Assembly (NCBI GenBank): GCA_023249975.1
Contig: JAHFBP010000002.1
Span: 1-64,000 of the forward strand
Origin: a bacterium
GTDB taxonomy: Bacteria > Babelota > Babeliae > Babelales > GCA-2401785
Direction of reading: 5' to 3'
DNA length: 64,000 nt
The position numbers and the translations under genes are program-made. Shown in pieces: positions 33,706-41,986 of the stretch. The notes beneath the pieces were generated by a model that was not told the DNA's origin, did no database searches, and saw only the letters and a program-made list of their open reading frames with translations. Every line of letters starts with the position of its first letter. The stretch's first letter is position 1.

Positions 33706-36447
33706 ATGAATACAAAAATCGCCGCCCTGCTGATGCTCGCGACATTCGGAACACAACCCCAAGCACTTGGATGGTCATTCAAGTCACGTTCAAAAAAAAC
33801 AACTCCTGCTCCAATTGCCGTTTCTTTTGATTCAACAAAAGCCATAGCTCTTCAAACTCAGGCACCCTTGAGCGAAGCTGACTTCACTCAAAAAGCTCAA
33901 GAAATTCAACGAGAGCTTTCAGCAACACAACTTGAACTTGTCTCAACGGACCGTGATCGCAATCGAGCAGAAAAAGAAGCTCAACTGGCAAAAACGGAAC
34001 TTAATCGTTTACAAAATTCTCATGTAGCCTCACAAGAATCACTCAAACAACAAGAAGCAACGCTCAATCACTACCAAAGCCTAGCTCAATATTTAACCGA
34101 ACAATCAAATGAAGGCTTTGTTAAAGCTCAGCTCCTTGAGCGACAACTTGCCGAAGTTCAACAACATCACGAACAACAACTTTTTGACGTAACAAACAAA
34201 CACTCAGAATATTTTGCCAACATCAGCGATGAATTATTTAAAGAAAGAAGTCGTCGAGCTCGGGCAGATCAAGAAGTTGATTCTCTTTCCAAAGAACTTG
34301 AAAGCACACAGCTATTGCTCTCTTCAGCTCAGTCAGAAAAAGACTCTTTAAGCTCACAAACACAAGAGCTACAATCACTTATCGCCTCACTTAAAGATGA
34401 AAACAAATTAACCGTTGAAAGAAGTTTGCAACGCGACACTCGCTACCAAAACCTTTTTAAAGACCTCAACTGCGAACTTAAGAGACATCAAGAAACTCTC
34501 GCTGAAAAAAACCAACGACTTGCGAAAGTTGAATCCAATCTTGAAAAGAGTATCAACCAAAGCAATGCGCTATTTTCAACCGTAAATCACGTAAAAAGCC
34601 TTCATGATAACGCATTGCGTTCACACCACATGCAAACAGCTCTCGCAGTTAAAAACCTCAAACAAGATACCACTGACTTGCAAAAATCACTTGATATCTC
34701 AAAAACACAACTCAAAGCACAAGGTGATTCTTACGAAAATTTATATGTTGAACTTGAAAGAGCTCGACGTGAATTAAATGCTCACAAAGCTGCCACTCGC
34801 ACCATTGATCGTGATCAACTTCACACAGCACAAAGCAAAAATGCTGCTGACCAAGAACGCACAAAATTACTCACCACCATTGCATTACTGACCGATCAAC
34901 TTCAAACATTGAGCTCGTCCCATCGCGACCATGCAACACGAGCACGAGACGTTTCCCAAAAACTTACTCAACTTGCTGAACGGCTCGAGACCAGCGAAAA
35001 AAAATGCCTTGTTGCGCGACGTGAAAAACAAAGAAATGATGCACGAATCAATTCACTACAAAATGAACTCTCCCAAAGTAATCAAACCGTTGCTGCCCTG
35101 AAAAATGCTCACGATCAAGCACAAGTTCAGGTTGAAAAGCACGCTCAAATGCTTGCTCAACTAGGACAAGACTTTCAAGCAGCACAATTGGAACTTCAAG
35201 ATGCCAACAAAAAACTTTTGCTCTCAAAATCTTTTGAAAAAAAATTAGTTGCCGCAAACAAACACACCGTCAATCAAGAAGAATATTTAAGCCAAGTTAT
35301 AGATCATTACGAATCTCAAATTAATAAATACCATCAGGATCTAGAAATTGCAGGTACTCACCCTGACTATGCCGCACAAATCTCAGAATATGAAAAAAAA
35401 CTGGCAGCCAAAGAGCACGAACTTACTAACCTGAATAACAAATTAATAGCCATGCAATCAAAAAAAGCACCTAATGGAACTCTGAACATGCAACTTTCTG
35501 CAACAGAACAAGAAGTAGTTGCCCTCAAACTACAACTGGCCAACCTGACTTCGGCGAAAGAAAATAATAGTGAAACTGAACAGCTCTTTGCGGACTATGA
35601 GGCAAAACTCGCCGAACAAGAAAAAACACTTGCCTCTCTTCAAGAACAAGCAACATCTAACATCTCTGCGGAAGATTCAAAAAAGCTCATTTCTAAGTTT
35701 GAACAAAAACTTGCACTCCGCGACAAAGCGCTCAAATCAATGGGTGAAAAGCTCGTCATGTTCTCCAACTCATTGGGGCAACGTTCAGCTGACGGTTCAG
35801 TCTCCAAAGAAGGATTTTTAGCTCACATTCTTGATCGTGAATTTGAACCGGTGAGCATCAAGCAACTTACCCAATCAGCCAAACCTATCCCGCCAGCGGC
35901 ACGAGCATTGCTTCAGTCAAATGAATTGCTCACAACCATGATTGCAGGACTTGAGAAAAACGGCATTATCCCTCAGGGCAACGTCAACCTCAATTCACTC
36001 GAACAACTTTCTGCGTTTCACTCACAAGTTCAACGCTGCGGAACCGTATGCAAAGCTTTAGTTGCCCGCAAGCTCATCGACCCTAGTGCTGATCAAAACA
36101 AAGACCTGTGTAATCTGTTCACGCGCTACACTCAAGCAATGTACAAGGGTTTGAATATTGGCGTGCGCAACCGCAAGCAATCAACCTCGCAAGTGCATCT
36201 TGCAGGGCTCACCGCAGTGCGAGCACTTTTGTCTGACAAAGACAGCCTCAAGCCCCATGGATTTAACACAGCGCCATCGCTCTTGACTTCTCTTGACAAA
36301 ACCATCTCAAAACTCGAATTGGCTGCTGGAAATATCACACCTGAAGAAACCTACAAAAAAACCGCTTTGACTGGACTAAAAGATCTTTTTGAACAAACCA
36401 ATGAACATTTTAAAGCCAACAAACCTGAAATTTCAAACCAGGTATAA
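33706..36447 (+). CDS. large secreted coiled-coil protein (913 aa)
   Basis: AAGGAAGG precedes the ATG. After a signal peptide (to about residue 22) come almost 650 residues of near-continuous Glu/Gln/Leu/Ala/Lys heptads (about 55-700). The C-terminal globular region (about 715-900) includes KPIPPAARALLQSNELLTTM and CGTVCKALVARKLIDPS. Such an elongated rod could span or organise the envelope, or act as a secreted effector; I know no matching family. It ends in a strong terminator and is probably co-transcribed with the smaller coiled-coil gene just upstream. Confidence 0.82.
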   Translation: MNTKIAALLMLATFGTQPQALGWSFKSRSKKTTPAPIAVSFDSTKAIALQTQAPLSEADFTQKAQEIQRELSATQLELVSTDRDRNRAEKEAQLAKTELNRLQNSHVASQESLKQQEATLNHYQSLAQYLTEQSNEGFVKAQLLERQLAEVQQHHEQQLFDVTNKHSEYFANISDELFKERSRRARADQEVDSLSKELESTQLLLSSAQSEKDSLSSQTQELQSLIASLKDENKLTVERSLQRDTRYQNLFKDLNCELKRHQETLAEKNQRLAKVESNLEKSINQSNALFSTVNHVKSLHDNALRSHHMQTALAVKNLKQDTTDLQKSLDISKTQLKAQGDSYENLYVELERARRELNAHKAATRTIDRDQLHTAQSKNAADQERTKLLTTIALLTDQLQTLSSSHRDHATRARDVSQKLTQLAERLETSEKKCLVARREKQRNDARINSLQNELSQSNQTVAALKNAHDQAQVQVEKHAQMLAQLGQDFQAAQLELQDANKKLLLSKSFEKKLVAANKHTVNQEEYLSQVIDHYESQINKYHQDLEIAGTHPDYAAQISEYEKKLAAKEHELTNLNNKLIAMQSKKAPNGTLNMQLSATEQEVVALKLQLANLTSAKENNSETEQLFADYEAKLAEQEKTLASLQEQATSNISAEDSKKLISKFEQKLALRDKALKSMGEKLVMFSNSLGQRSADGSVSKEGFLAHILDREFEPVSIKQLTQSAKPIPPAARALLQSNELLTTMIAGLEKNGIIPQGNVNLNSLEQLSAFHSQVQRCGTVCKALVARKLIDPSADQNKDLCNLFTRYTQAMYKGLNIGVRNRKQSTSQVHLAGLTAVRALLSDKDSLKPHGFNTAPSLLTSLDKTISKLELAAGNITPEETYKKTALTGLKDLFEQTNEHFKANKPEISNQV

Positions 36448-36460
36448 TACCCAACGAAAA

Positions 36461-36494
36461 AAGGCTGGAGCCCGTTCTGACTCCAGCCTTTTCT
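36461..36494 (+). terminator. Rho-independent terminator of the coiled-coil operon
   Basis: AAGGCTGGAG pairs perfectly with CTCCAGCCTT (10 bp, 10-nt loop), followed by TTCTT. Confidence 0.8.
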
Positions 36495-36562
36495 TATGAC
36501 CAAATTAAATCTTGTAATACTGGCCAACACATAAAACCTATGTTGCTTTTTTTATGTATCCA

Positions 36563-36710
36563 ACCCCCCACCCCGCATGCCCTGAGTGTTTTGTGAAACA
36601 AAATGTATCGAAGGGTTTAAATTTGTAAAAATAATTTAAGAATTACATCGGCGAACCCTTCGATACATTTTTCTACGAAAAACACTCAGGGCATGCGGGG
36701 TGGGGTGTGA
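36563..36710. repeat. ~148-bp inverted-repeat element, copy 1
   Basis: Two arms of about 53 nt (36563-36617 and 36654-36710) are near-perfect reverse complements. The outer part has CACCCCGCATGCCCTGAGTG and the inner part ATGTATCGAAGGG, around a short AT-rich centre. It lies in the 313-bp gap between the convergent coiled-coil and acpP genes. A second, diverged copy is at 53781-53914. No gene is inside; it is a MITE- or REP-like element. Confidence 0.9.
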
Positions 36711-36761
36711 ATGTCAAAGGTTTAAAAGTTGAAAGTCGATTTTTCGAATAAGCTCCAGTTA

Positions 36762-37007
36762 TTACGAAAGTTGTTCTTGTATATAAGTGACAACATCGCC
36801 CACTGACTTGAGTTTTTCGGCGCGATCATCATCAATTTCTATGCCAAAATCTTCTTCAATGGTCATAATCAATTCAACCACATCAAGCGAATCGGCATTC
36901 AAATCTTTGAATGTTTTGTCTTCAGTAATTTCTGATTCATTAATATCAAGCTTTTCTGCAATCAACGCCTTGAGTTTTTTTGCAATTTCTTCTCTATTGT
37001 ATGCCAT
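36762..37007 (-). CDS. acpP: acyl carrier protein
   Basis: Carries growing acyl chains on phosphopantetheine in fatty-acid synthesis. The 81-aa acidic protein has the attachment motif DLNADSLDVVELIM, with the modified serine in DSLD at about residue 40. The preceding EDKTFKDLNADS and following EEDFGIEIDD segments are typical. GGAGA lies 6 nt before the ATG. It is followed on the same strand, upstream, by the putative protease gene and then fabD, an unusual interruption of a fab cluster. Confidence 0.97.
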   Translation of the reverse strand: MAYNREEIAKKLKALIAEKLDINESEITEDKTFKDLNADSLDVVELIMTIEEDFGIEIDDDRAEKLKSVGDVVTYIQEQLS

Positions 37008-37088
37008 GATTATTCTCCAAAAACACGGTATATATACTGAGAATAATACCGTGTTTTTGTCAGTTCGTATACCAGGCAGTACTTCACT

Positions 37089-38378
37089 TTAATTTGGATT
37101 CATCAAGTCATTACCAAGCACGTGCAAATGTTTCTGTAGGCGCTCATCTGTGGTTTTATCTCTTCCCAAAGAATCGGCCAGTACCATTTCCAAACCATTT
37201 TGCTCATTTCGGCGAACGAGAACCGTCATCCAATGCTCTCTTTCATTAACAATATAGACGAGGAAGTTGATTTCCCCCCTACGAAATCTAGTTTTTTTAT
37301 TCCTAACTACATCAGCCTCTAGGCCACTGGAAACTTTATATATACGGTGATTTTGATTGAAATTTATATAAAACCCATCTCCCTCTACAATAACTTGATC
37401 GACAATCTCTTGTGGCAGAAGGCTTTGAATTTCACTAGCAAGCAACATGGAACCATCTCCACCTCTTCTTTGCTTAATAATTTGCGCTTTCAATGGATTG
37501 AGTGTTTCGCTTTCAAACAAAGCATGATTATTAAGTGGAACTTGCAAATTCTGCACGACAATATCTGAATTGACTGAAAAAACTTTTGCATTATAAATCG
37601 TATAATATCCACACATGTTTGGTGTTTGATCAGGATTACCCTGAAACAAACTCGGCACTTGAATGAGGGTGTAACCATCATCAAATCGTATGTATTTAAT
37701 TTCAGCAATTGGCCTTTCAGCTTCCGCTGTTGCCAATGATGCCGCCTCAATCTGGCCGTCTGGGCTAGCAGCGTATAAGGCTTGAGATTCTGCAATTGCT
37801 GCAGCGATCGCCTCTTCTTCACTTAGCAGCATCTGCACTCCTGAAGTTCGCCCTTCTTCTGCGGCTGCTCTTTCTGCTGCTGCTCTTTCTGCTGCTGCTC
37901 TTGCTGCTTCTTCTGCTGCGGCTCTTTCTGCTGCCAATTGTTGTGCATGTCGCTCTACTGCTTCCGATTCCGGCTCTCCTGGCCGCGTCAGCAAATAGGC
38001 ACCACTCAGTGCTCCCAATGTGGCAACTCCAGCACCCATTCGCTTAATATTTCTCCGACGCTTCAAGCGATTTAATGCGCGTTCCAACTCAAGCTTGATC
38101 TCTCGAGTATCAACCCTTATCTCGTCGGTATCCTCTTTTGCATATATAGTTTCCGCCGCAATAAGCCGCAAAATTTGCTTTTGTGTCATAGTTTTCAAGA
38201 CCGGAATACGTGTATTTCTGGGCATATCCATAAAATCTTCAAGACTGATTGTTTCAAGATCAAGAGCCAGCTCTTGACCGTTTCTCGTTGCAGATGCGTA
38301 AACAACAGCCCCCCTTAGCACGTTCAAGACTGCGATTGCCAACAAGATGGACACATACCGCTTTATGATAATTTTCAT
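37089..38378 (-). CDS. secreted putative papain-fold cysteine protease with a ubiquitin-interacting-motif match (429 aa)
   Basis: Seen: a signal peptide (1-30), a small helical domain, a basic coil (about 92-113, ALNRLKRRRNIKRM), a hydrophobic segment (115-130) and an Ala/Glu/Arg-rich helix (140-175). EEEAIAAAIAESQA at 187-200 fits the UIM consensus (three acids, hydrophobic at 191, Ala 194, Ser 198). The C-terminal domain has QTPNMCGYY (Q251, C256), REHWMTV (H382) and LADSLG (D402), in the order Gln-Cys-His-Asp. HW...DSLG resembles Ulp1/C48 proteases, while the Q-x4-C spacing and order resemble Josephin-type deubiquitinases. Inferred: an exported ubiquitin or ubiquitin-like protease acting on a host. 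The first ~130 residues match the N-terminus of the LRR protein at 41987. AAGGA precedes the ATG. Activity is unproven. Confidence 0.72.
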   Translation of the reverse strand: MKIIIKRYVSILLAIAVLNVLRGAVVYASATRNGQELALDLETISLEDFMDMPRNTRIPVLKTMTQKQILRLIAAETIYAKEDTDEIRVDTREIKLELERALNRLKRRRNIKRMGAGVATLGALSGAYLLTRPGEPESEAVERHAQQLAAERAAAEEAARAAAERAAAERAAAEEGRTSGVQMLLSEEEAIAAAIAESQALYAASPDGQIEAASLATAEAERPIAEIKYIRFDDGYTLIQVPSLFQGNPDQTPNMCGYYTIYNAKVFSVNSDIVVQNLQVPLNNHALFESETLNPLKAQIIKQRRGGDGSMLLASEIQSLLPQEIVDQVIVEGDGFYINFNQNHRIYKVSSGLEADVVRNKKTRFRRGEINFLVYIVNEREHWMTVLVRRNEQNGLEMVLADSLGRDKTTDERLQKHLHVLGNDLMNPN

Positions 38379-38414
38379 GAAATATCCTTATAAAATAAAC
38401 AGAATTCAATAATT

Positions 38415-39410
38415 TTATCGGGTATAAAATGAATCAATGCACTCCATCAGGTCATCAATATCTTGCTGGTTGTTGATCGAAAAAATAGGCTTGTCGGGCC
38501 ATTCGCGGCGCAACATTTTGGAAAATTTATCACCAGGCCCCACTTCAACAATAATGTCCATATCGGCAAACTTGGCCATACTTTGCCACCACAAAACATG
38601 GGAACTGGTCTGACGAACCAATGATAATTTTACTTCAGCAGGCTCGAGCACTTCTTTGGCCATAATGTTGTTGACTACGGGAAATTGCAGCTGGCTGAAG
38701 TCTACTTTGACTAAATAGGGCACAAATTGCGCTTCAGCTTCACGAACCAGTCGAGAATGATATGCCACACTAACCGACAACCTTGTCGCCTTTCCTTTGA
38801 GAGATTTAACGTCGTGAGCAATGAGTTCAAGTTCAGGAATGGTTCCAGAAACAACCATTTGTGTCGGTGAATTAAAACTCGCAATTTCAGCTACATGTAC
38901 CATGGTTGCAGGATTGTCATACGCGAAACAAATGCGATTGAGTTCGTCGTAGGAAATGTTCATCACGGCAAGAAGTCCTCCCTGTTGGGCCAAAGTCCCT
39001 TCTCTCACAATCTTTGCTCGTTTTTGCAAAAGATACAGCGTATCGCCAAAACTAAGGCCTCCAGCGGCATGGATTGCCGTATACTCGCCAAGGCTGTGCC
39101 CTGCCGCAATGGTTGGCACAAGTCCATATTCTTCACTCAAAAGACGATAAATTGCGGCACTGACCAAAAAGATTGAAGTTTGTGAATTGATTTCATCAAG
39201 TTGGACTTGCTCGGATGAAGCGAAACAGAGTTTAACAAAATTGATATCAAGGCACGAGGAAGCCTGGTCAAACATCTCCTGAACAACTCGCTCCGTGTCG
39301 TAAAATTCTTTGCACATGCCCACAAACTGCGTTCCTTGCCCAGGAAACAAAACACCAATTTTGATATCAAGACTTTGTTCCGCGCCACCTTGTAATCCGT
39401 TTTCTTTCAC
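38415..39410 (-). CDS. fabD: malonyl-CoA:ACP transacylase
   Basis: Transfers malonyl from CoA to acyl carrier protein for fatty-acid elongation. Family motifs are VLFPGQGTQFVGM at the N-terminus, QTSIFLVSAA, the nucleophile elbow AAGHSLGEYTAIHAAG, the arginine-bearing LLQKRAKIVREG, SVAYHSRL with the catalytic His, and VEVGPGDKFSKML. An ATG at 39425 opens the frame, but the GTG at 39410 has GGAGG 8 nt upstream and is preferred (331 aa). It lies on the same strand as acpP but is separated from it by the protease gene; no other fab genes are in the window. Confidence 0.95.
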   Translation of the reverse strand: MKENGLQGGAEQSLDIKIGVLFPGQGTQFVGMCKEFYDTERVVQEMFDQASSCLDINFVKLCFASSEQVQLDEINSQTSIFLVSAAIYRLLSEEYGLVPTIAAGHSLGEYTAIHAAGGLSFGDTLYLLQKRAKIVREGTLAQQGGLLAVMNISYDELNRICFAYDNPATMVHVAEIASFNSPTQMVVSGTIPELELIAHDVKSLKGKATRLSVSVAYHSRLVREAEAQFVPYLVKVDFSQLQFPVVNNIMAKEVLEPAEVKLSLVRQTSSHVLWWQSMAKFADMDIIVEVGPGDKFSKMLRREWPDKPIFSINNQQDIDDLMECIDSFYTR

Positions 39411-39583
39411 GATATCAGCCTCCATTCTGATCGATCATATCGTGGAGAATATCACAGTTGTCGAGAGTCACAGAAGATTGTCATTACTCTCAGCTCGTGC
39501 GGCGGCTGAAAGCACAGTCGAAAGAGATGGGAGTAATGTGTTTTGTTTCAGCAGTGGCCTGAGGTGGGTCAGTTCATTAAACG

Positions 39584-39622
39584 AAAAAAGGGCGATCCGG
39601 AATTACCCAGTCGCCCTTTTTA
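39584..39622 (-). terminator. Rho-independent terminator of the TPR gene
   Basis: AAAAAAGGGCGA and TCGCCCTTTTT form a stem with an A/T run on both sides. It lies between the stop of the 39653 gene and fabD, so it mainly serves the minus-strand transcript from 40692. Confidence 0.75.
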
Positions 39623-39652
39623 AGAAATTGTATTAAAATTTTTTAGTGTTTT

Positions 39653-40354
39653 TTAGCGATAATCAATCAGCGCAAGGTGTTCACGAGCTTTAGCCGCCCA
39701 TGGTGAGCCATTTCGATAATCAGGCAAATCCTTGTCCTTTTCGGTGGAAACTATCAGTTGCCCCCAAAAATTACGCGCCTGATCAAAGTTTTTTCGTGTC
39801 CAGAAATATTCACCAAGTCGATACAATGCCAAGTCATAAGATAAAGATAAGTTGTAATCAGGGCCACTTGAAATGCGCTTGAGTGTCTCAAGACCCTCTT
39901 GACTACCCGCAGCATCGCCAATATCAAGCTGTAACAGTGCAACTGTAATCTCATAAAACGGTTTAATGTCTTCTTGAGCTTTGCTTGCCACAAACTTGTA
40001 AACCTCAAGAGCTTCTGGCAATTGACCAAGTTCAACCAAAGCATGTGCTTGTGCTGCAGCGATCAAACCCTCTGCGGCTGTGCCACCATGATTTTCACGC
40101 ATCAAACCCGCATCTTGAACAATCCGTCCCCACGCACCGGCACTATCACCAGCAGAGGCCACTTCTTGTGCAAGTTGCGCATATGCCTTGTGGGCTTCAT
40201 TTTCACGGACTTGACGGTGATACCACCATCCACCACCACCACCGATGGCGATCACCACAACCATGACACCTACAACAATCAAATCACGATAAGCTTGATA
40301 TACACCAGCCAATTGAGTCATAACGTCGTCGCGGCCATTGTTCTGGAAATCCAT
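39653..40354 (-). CDS. YfgM-like membrane-anchored TPR protein
   Basis: 233 aa. One N-terminal membrane helix (about 25-46, VGVMVVVIAIGGGGGWWY) with a short cytoplasmic tail is followed by a periplasmic alpha-helical domain of TPR type. Repeat-like helices include AEGLIAAAQAHALVELGQLPEALEVY and YDLALYRLGEYFWTRKNFDQARNFW. This layout matches the TPR_21/YfgM group, which interacts with the Sec translocon and periplasmic chaperones in relatives. GGGAGAA lies 6 nt before the ATG. It follows rpmF on the same strand with a 53-bp gap. Confidence 0.75.
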   Translation of the reverse strand: MDFQNNGRDDVMTQLAGVYQAYRDLIVVGVMVVVIAIGGGGGWWYHRQVRENEAHKAYAQLAQEVASAGDSAGAWGRIVQDAGLMRENHGGTAAEGLIAAAQAHALVELGQLPEALEVYKFVASKAQEDIKPFYEITVALLQLDIGDAAGSQEGLETLKRISSGPDYNLSLSYDLALYRLGEYFWTRKNFDQARNFWGQLIVSTEKDKDLPDYRNGSPWAAKAREHLALIDYR

Positions 40355-40407
40355 GAACTTTCTCCCTCACCTAAAGTTACTGATTAAAAATTACTCAGCA
40401 GTCTTAA

Positions 40408-40692
40408 TTATGCAGATTTTTCTTCTTCAGCATGGGCTTCGATTGGAGAATTGCCTCTTGCCTGCATAGACTGAACACGTGATTGACGAACTTGTCCGCG
40501 TTCATGTGCACGCTCAGCTTTAGTTCTAATAACCTTCACACCCTTGTAATAACCACAAGCTGCGCAAATATTATGTGAAAGAAGTGGAGCTTGGCATGTT
40601 TGGCATGATCCTGCAAGACTTACGCTCTTGTATAATCCCGCTGATCGTTTGCCACGGCGAGCTTTGGAACATTTTCGTTTTGGTACTGGCAT
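40408..40692 (-). CDS. rpmF: 50S ribosomal protein L32
   Basis: Large-subunit protein near the peptidyl-transferase exit region. The N-terminus MPVPKRKCSKARRGKR is diagnostic. A zinc-ribbon follows with CQTC and CAAC pairs, then GYYKGVKVI. At 94 aa it is longer than the usual ~57-65 because of a charged C-terminal tail (after about residue 60) rich in Glu, Arg and Gln. GGAGA precedes the ATG. The usual bacterial partners (DUF177 protein, plsX) are not beside it. Confidence 0.95.
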   Translation of the reverse strand: MPVPKRKCSKARRGKRSAGLYKSVSLAGSCQTCQAPLLSHNICAACGYYKGVKVIRTKAERAHERGQVRQSRVQSMQARGNSPIEAHAEEEKSA

Positions 40693-41003
40693 AGTGCGTC
40701 TCCAATAAATTTTCAGAAGGCAGTTGTCATTAAAACTATTCGGATTTCGTCAGAAATACTCAATTTCACCAATTTTATAAGGGGAATTTGCCAAAGCTGA
40801 CATATTGACTATTGTAAGCTACATAGCCTTTTTGTAAAGTCCCATCAATAGAGAAAAGATTGATCTATAGAGATAACCCCTTGTAAAAAGCGCCCGGTAT
40901 GGCACACTAAAGTAATCAGGCTTGTCAGGCCATTTGGCTTGGACAGGGCGTTTTGAATAAAAATCATACAGCAAACATCTCTTATTTTCCCAAAGGAAGT
41001 ACT
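40693..41003. other. divergent promoter region between rpmF and tsf
   Basis: About 310 bp without a gene. AT-rich, with TTGACT at 40805 and TTGTAA at 40882 as possible -35 elements on the plus strand; neither has a convincing -10 at ideal spacing. Both divergent ribosomal and translation genes must be expressed from here. Confidence 0.4.
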
Positions 41004-41894
41004 ATGAATATAACAGCAGAACTTGTTAAAGAATTACGTGATAAAACTGGCGTTGGCATGATGGACTGCAAAAAAGCCCTCATGGAAGCTGAAGGCGACG
41101 TTGAGCTTGCAACCGAAATTTTGCGTAAAAAGGGCATTGCCGTAGCTGCAAAACGCGCTGGCCTTGAGGCTAATTTTGGCGTTATTCAGTCATATTTGAA
41201 CAAAACTGCAACGGGAATGACCGGCGCATTGGTCAAAGTGACCTGTGAAACAGATTTTTCAGCAAATACTGACGATATGCGCAACTTCAGCAGCAATGTT
41301 GCTCACGCTCTTGCCACTGCTGATAAATTCTTTGACGCAAAAGAAGTTATGCAACACTTGAATTCACCAGCAGGAACACCTCTCCAAAAAGATCTTGATG
41401 TGATGATTTCTCGTATCGCAGAAAACATTCAAGTTAAAGATGTTGCTCGTTTTGAAGTTGGACACACAGGGGTAGTTAACACCTACATCCACCCTGGTTC
41501 AGCAGTGGGCACCATGGTTGAACTTTCATGCGAAAAGGCTTTGGATAAAGCTGGCGCTGATGCATTGCTTGTTCTTGCAAAAGACATTTGCATGCACGCA
41601 GCTGTGATGAACCCTGTAAGTATCGATTCTTCAAGCATTGACCCCGTCATTGCTGCAAAAGAAAAAGATGTTTACATGGAACAACTTCGCACAACGGGCA
41701 AACCTGAAGCGATGCTTGAAAAAATCGTAGAAGGCAAAATGCGTAAATTCTACGAAGATGTCTGCCTTATGAACCAAAAATTCATTAAGGACGACAAAAA
41801 GACCGTTGAACAATACATGGAAGAAGTTGCCAAATCTGTTGGCTGCGGAACCATTAAAGTGGCAAAAATGTCACGATTCAGCGTAGGTCGTTAA
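41004..41894 (+). CDS. tsf: elongation factor Ts
   Basis: Nucleotide-exchange factor for EF-Tu. The ATG at 41004, with AAAGGAAG 4-6 nt upstream, starts the conserved N-terminal UBA-like domain: ELVKELRDKTGVGMMDCKKAL, then EGDVELATEILRKKGIAVAAKRAG. The core dimerisation domains follow, with VKVTCETDFSANTDDM. 296 aa is normal. The open frame begins further upstream, but those residues are not conserved. In most bacteria tsf follows rpsB; here it is alone with its own terminator. Confidence 0.96.
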   Translation: MNITAELVKELRDKTGVGMMDCKKALMEAEGDVELATEILRKKGIAVAAKRAGLEANFGVIQSYLNKTATGMTGALVKVTCETDFSANTDDMRNFSSNVAHALATADKFFDAKEVMQHLNSPAGTPLQKDLDVMISRIAENIQVKDVARFEVGHTGVVNTYIHPGSAVGTMVELSCEKALDKAGADALLVLAKDICMHAAVMNPVSIDSSSIDPVIAAKEKDVYMEQLRTTGKPEAMLEKIVEGKMRKFYEDVCLMNQKFIKDDKKTVEQYMEEVAKSVGCGTIKVAKMSRFSVGR

Positions 41895-41917
41895 TCTGCA
41901 CTGATTACTAAGTTACT

Positions 41918-41958
41918 AAAAAGGCCCCAGTTGTTTCGAATAACTGGGGCCTTTTTTC
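41918..41958 (+). terminator. Rho-independent terminator of tsf
   Basis: AAAAAGGCCCCAGTT pairs with AACTGGGGCCTTTTTT around a short TTCG-containing loop; a strong terminator that could also act on the convergent LRR gene. Confidence 0.9.
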
Positions 41959-41986
41959 TGTATTTTTAACAAAAAGTCTGTCGAAA

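Noticed and set aside
39480-39541. Possible structured RNA upstream of fabD
   Set aside because: CATTACTC and GAGTAATG can pair, but the interior does not fold convincingly and no known riboswitch pattern fits.
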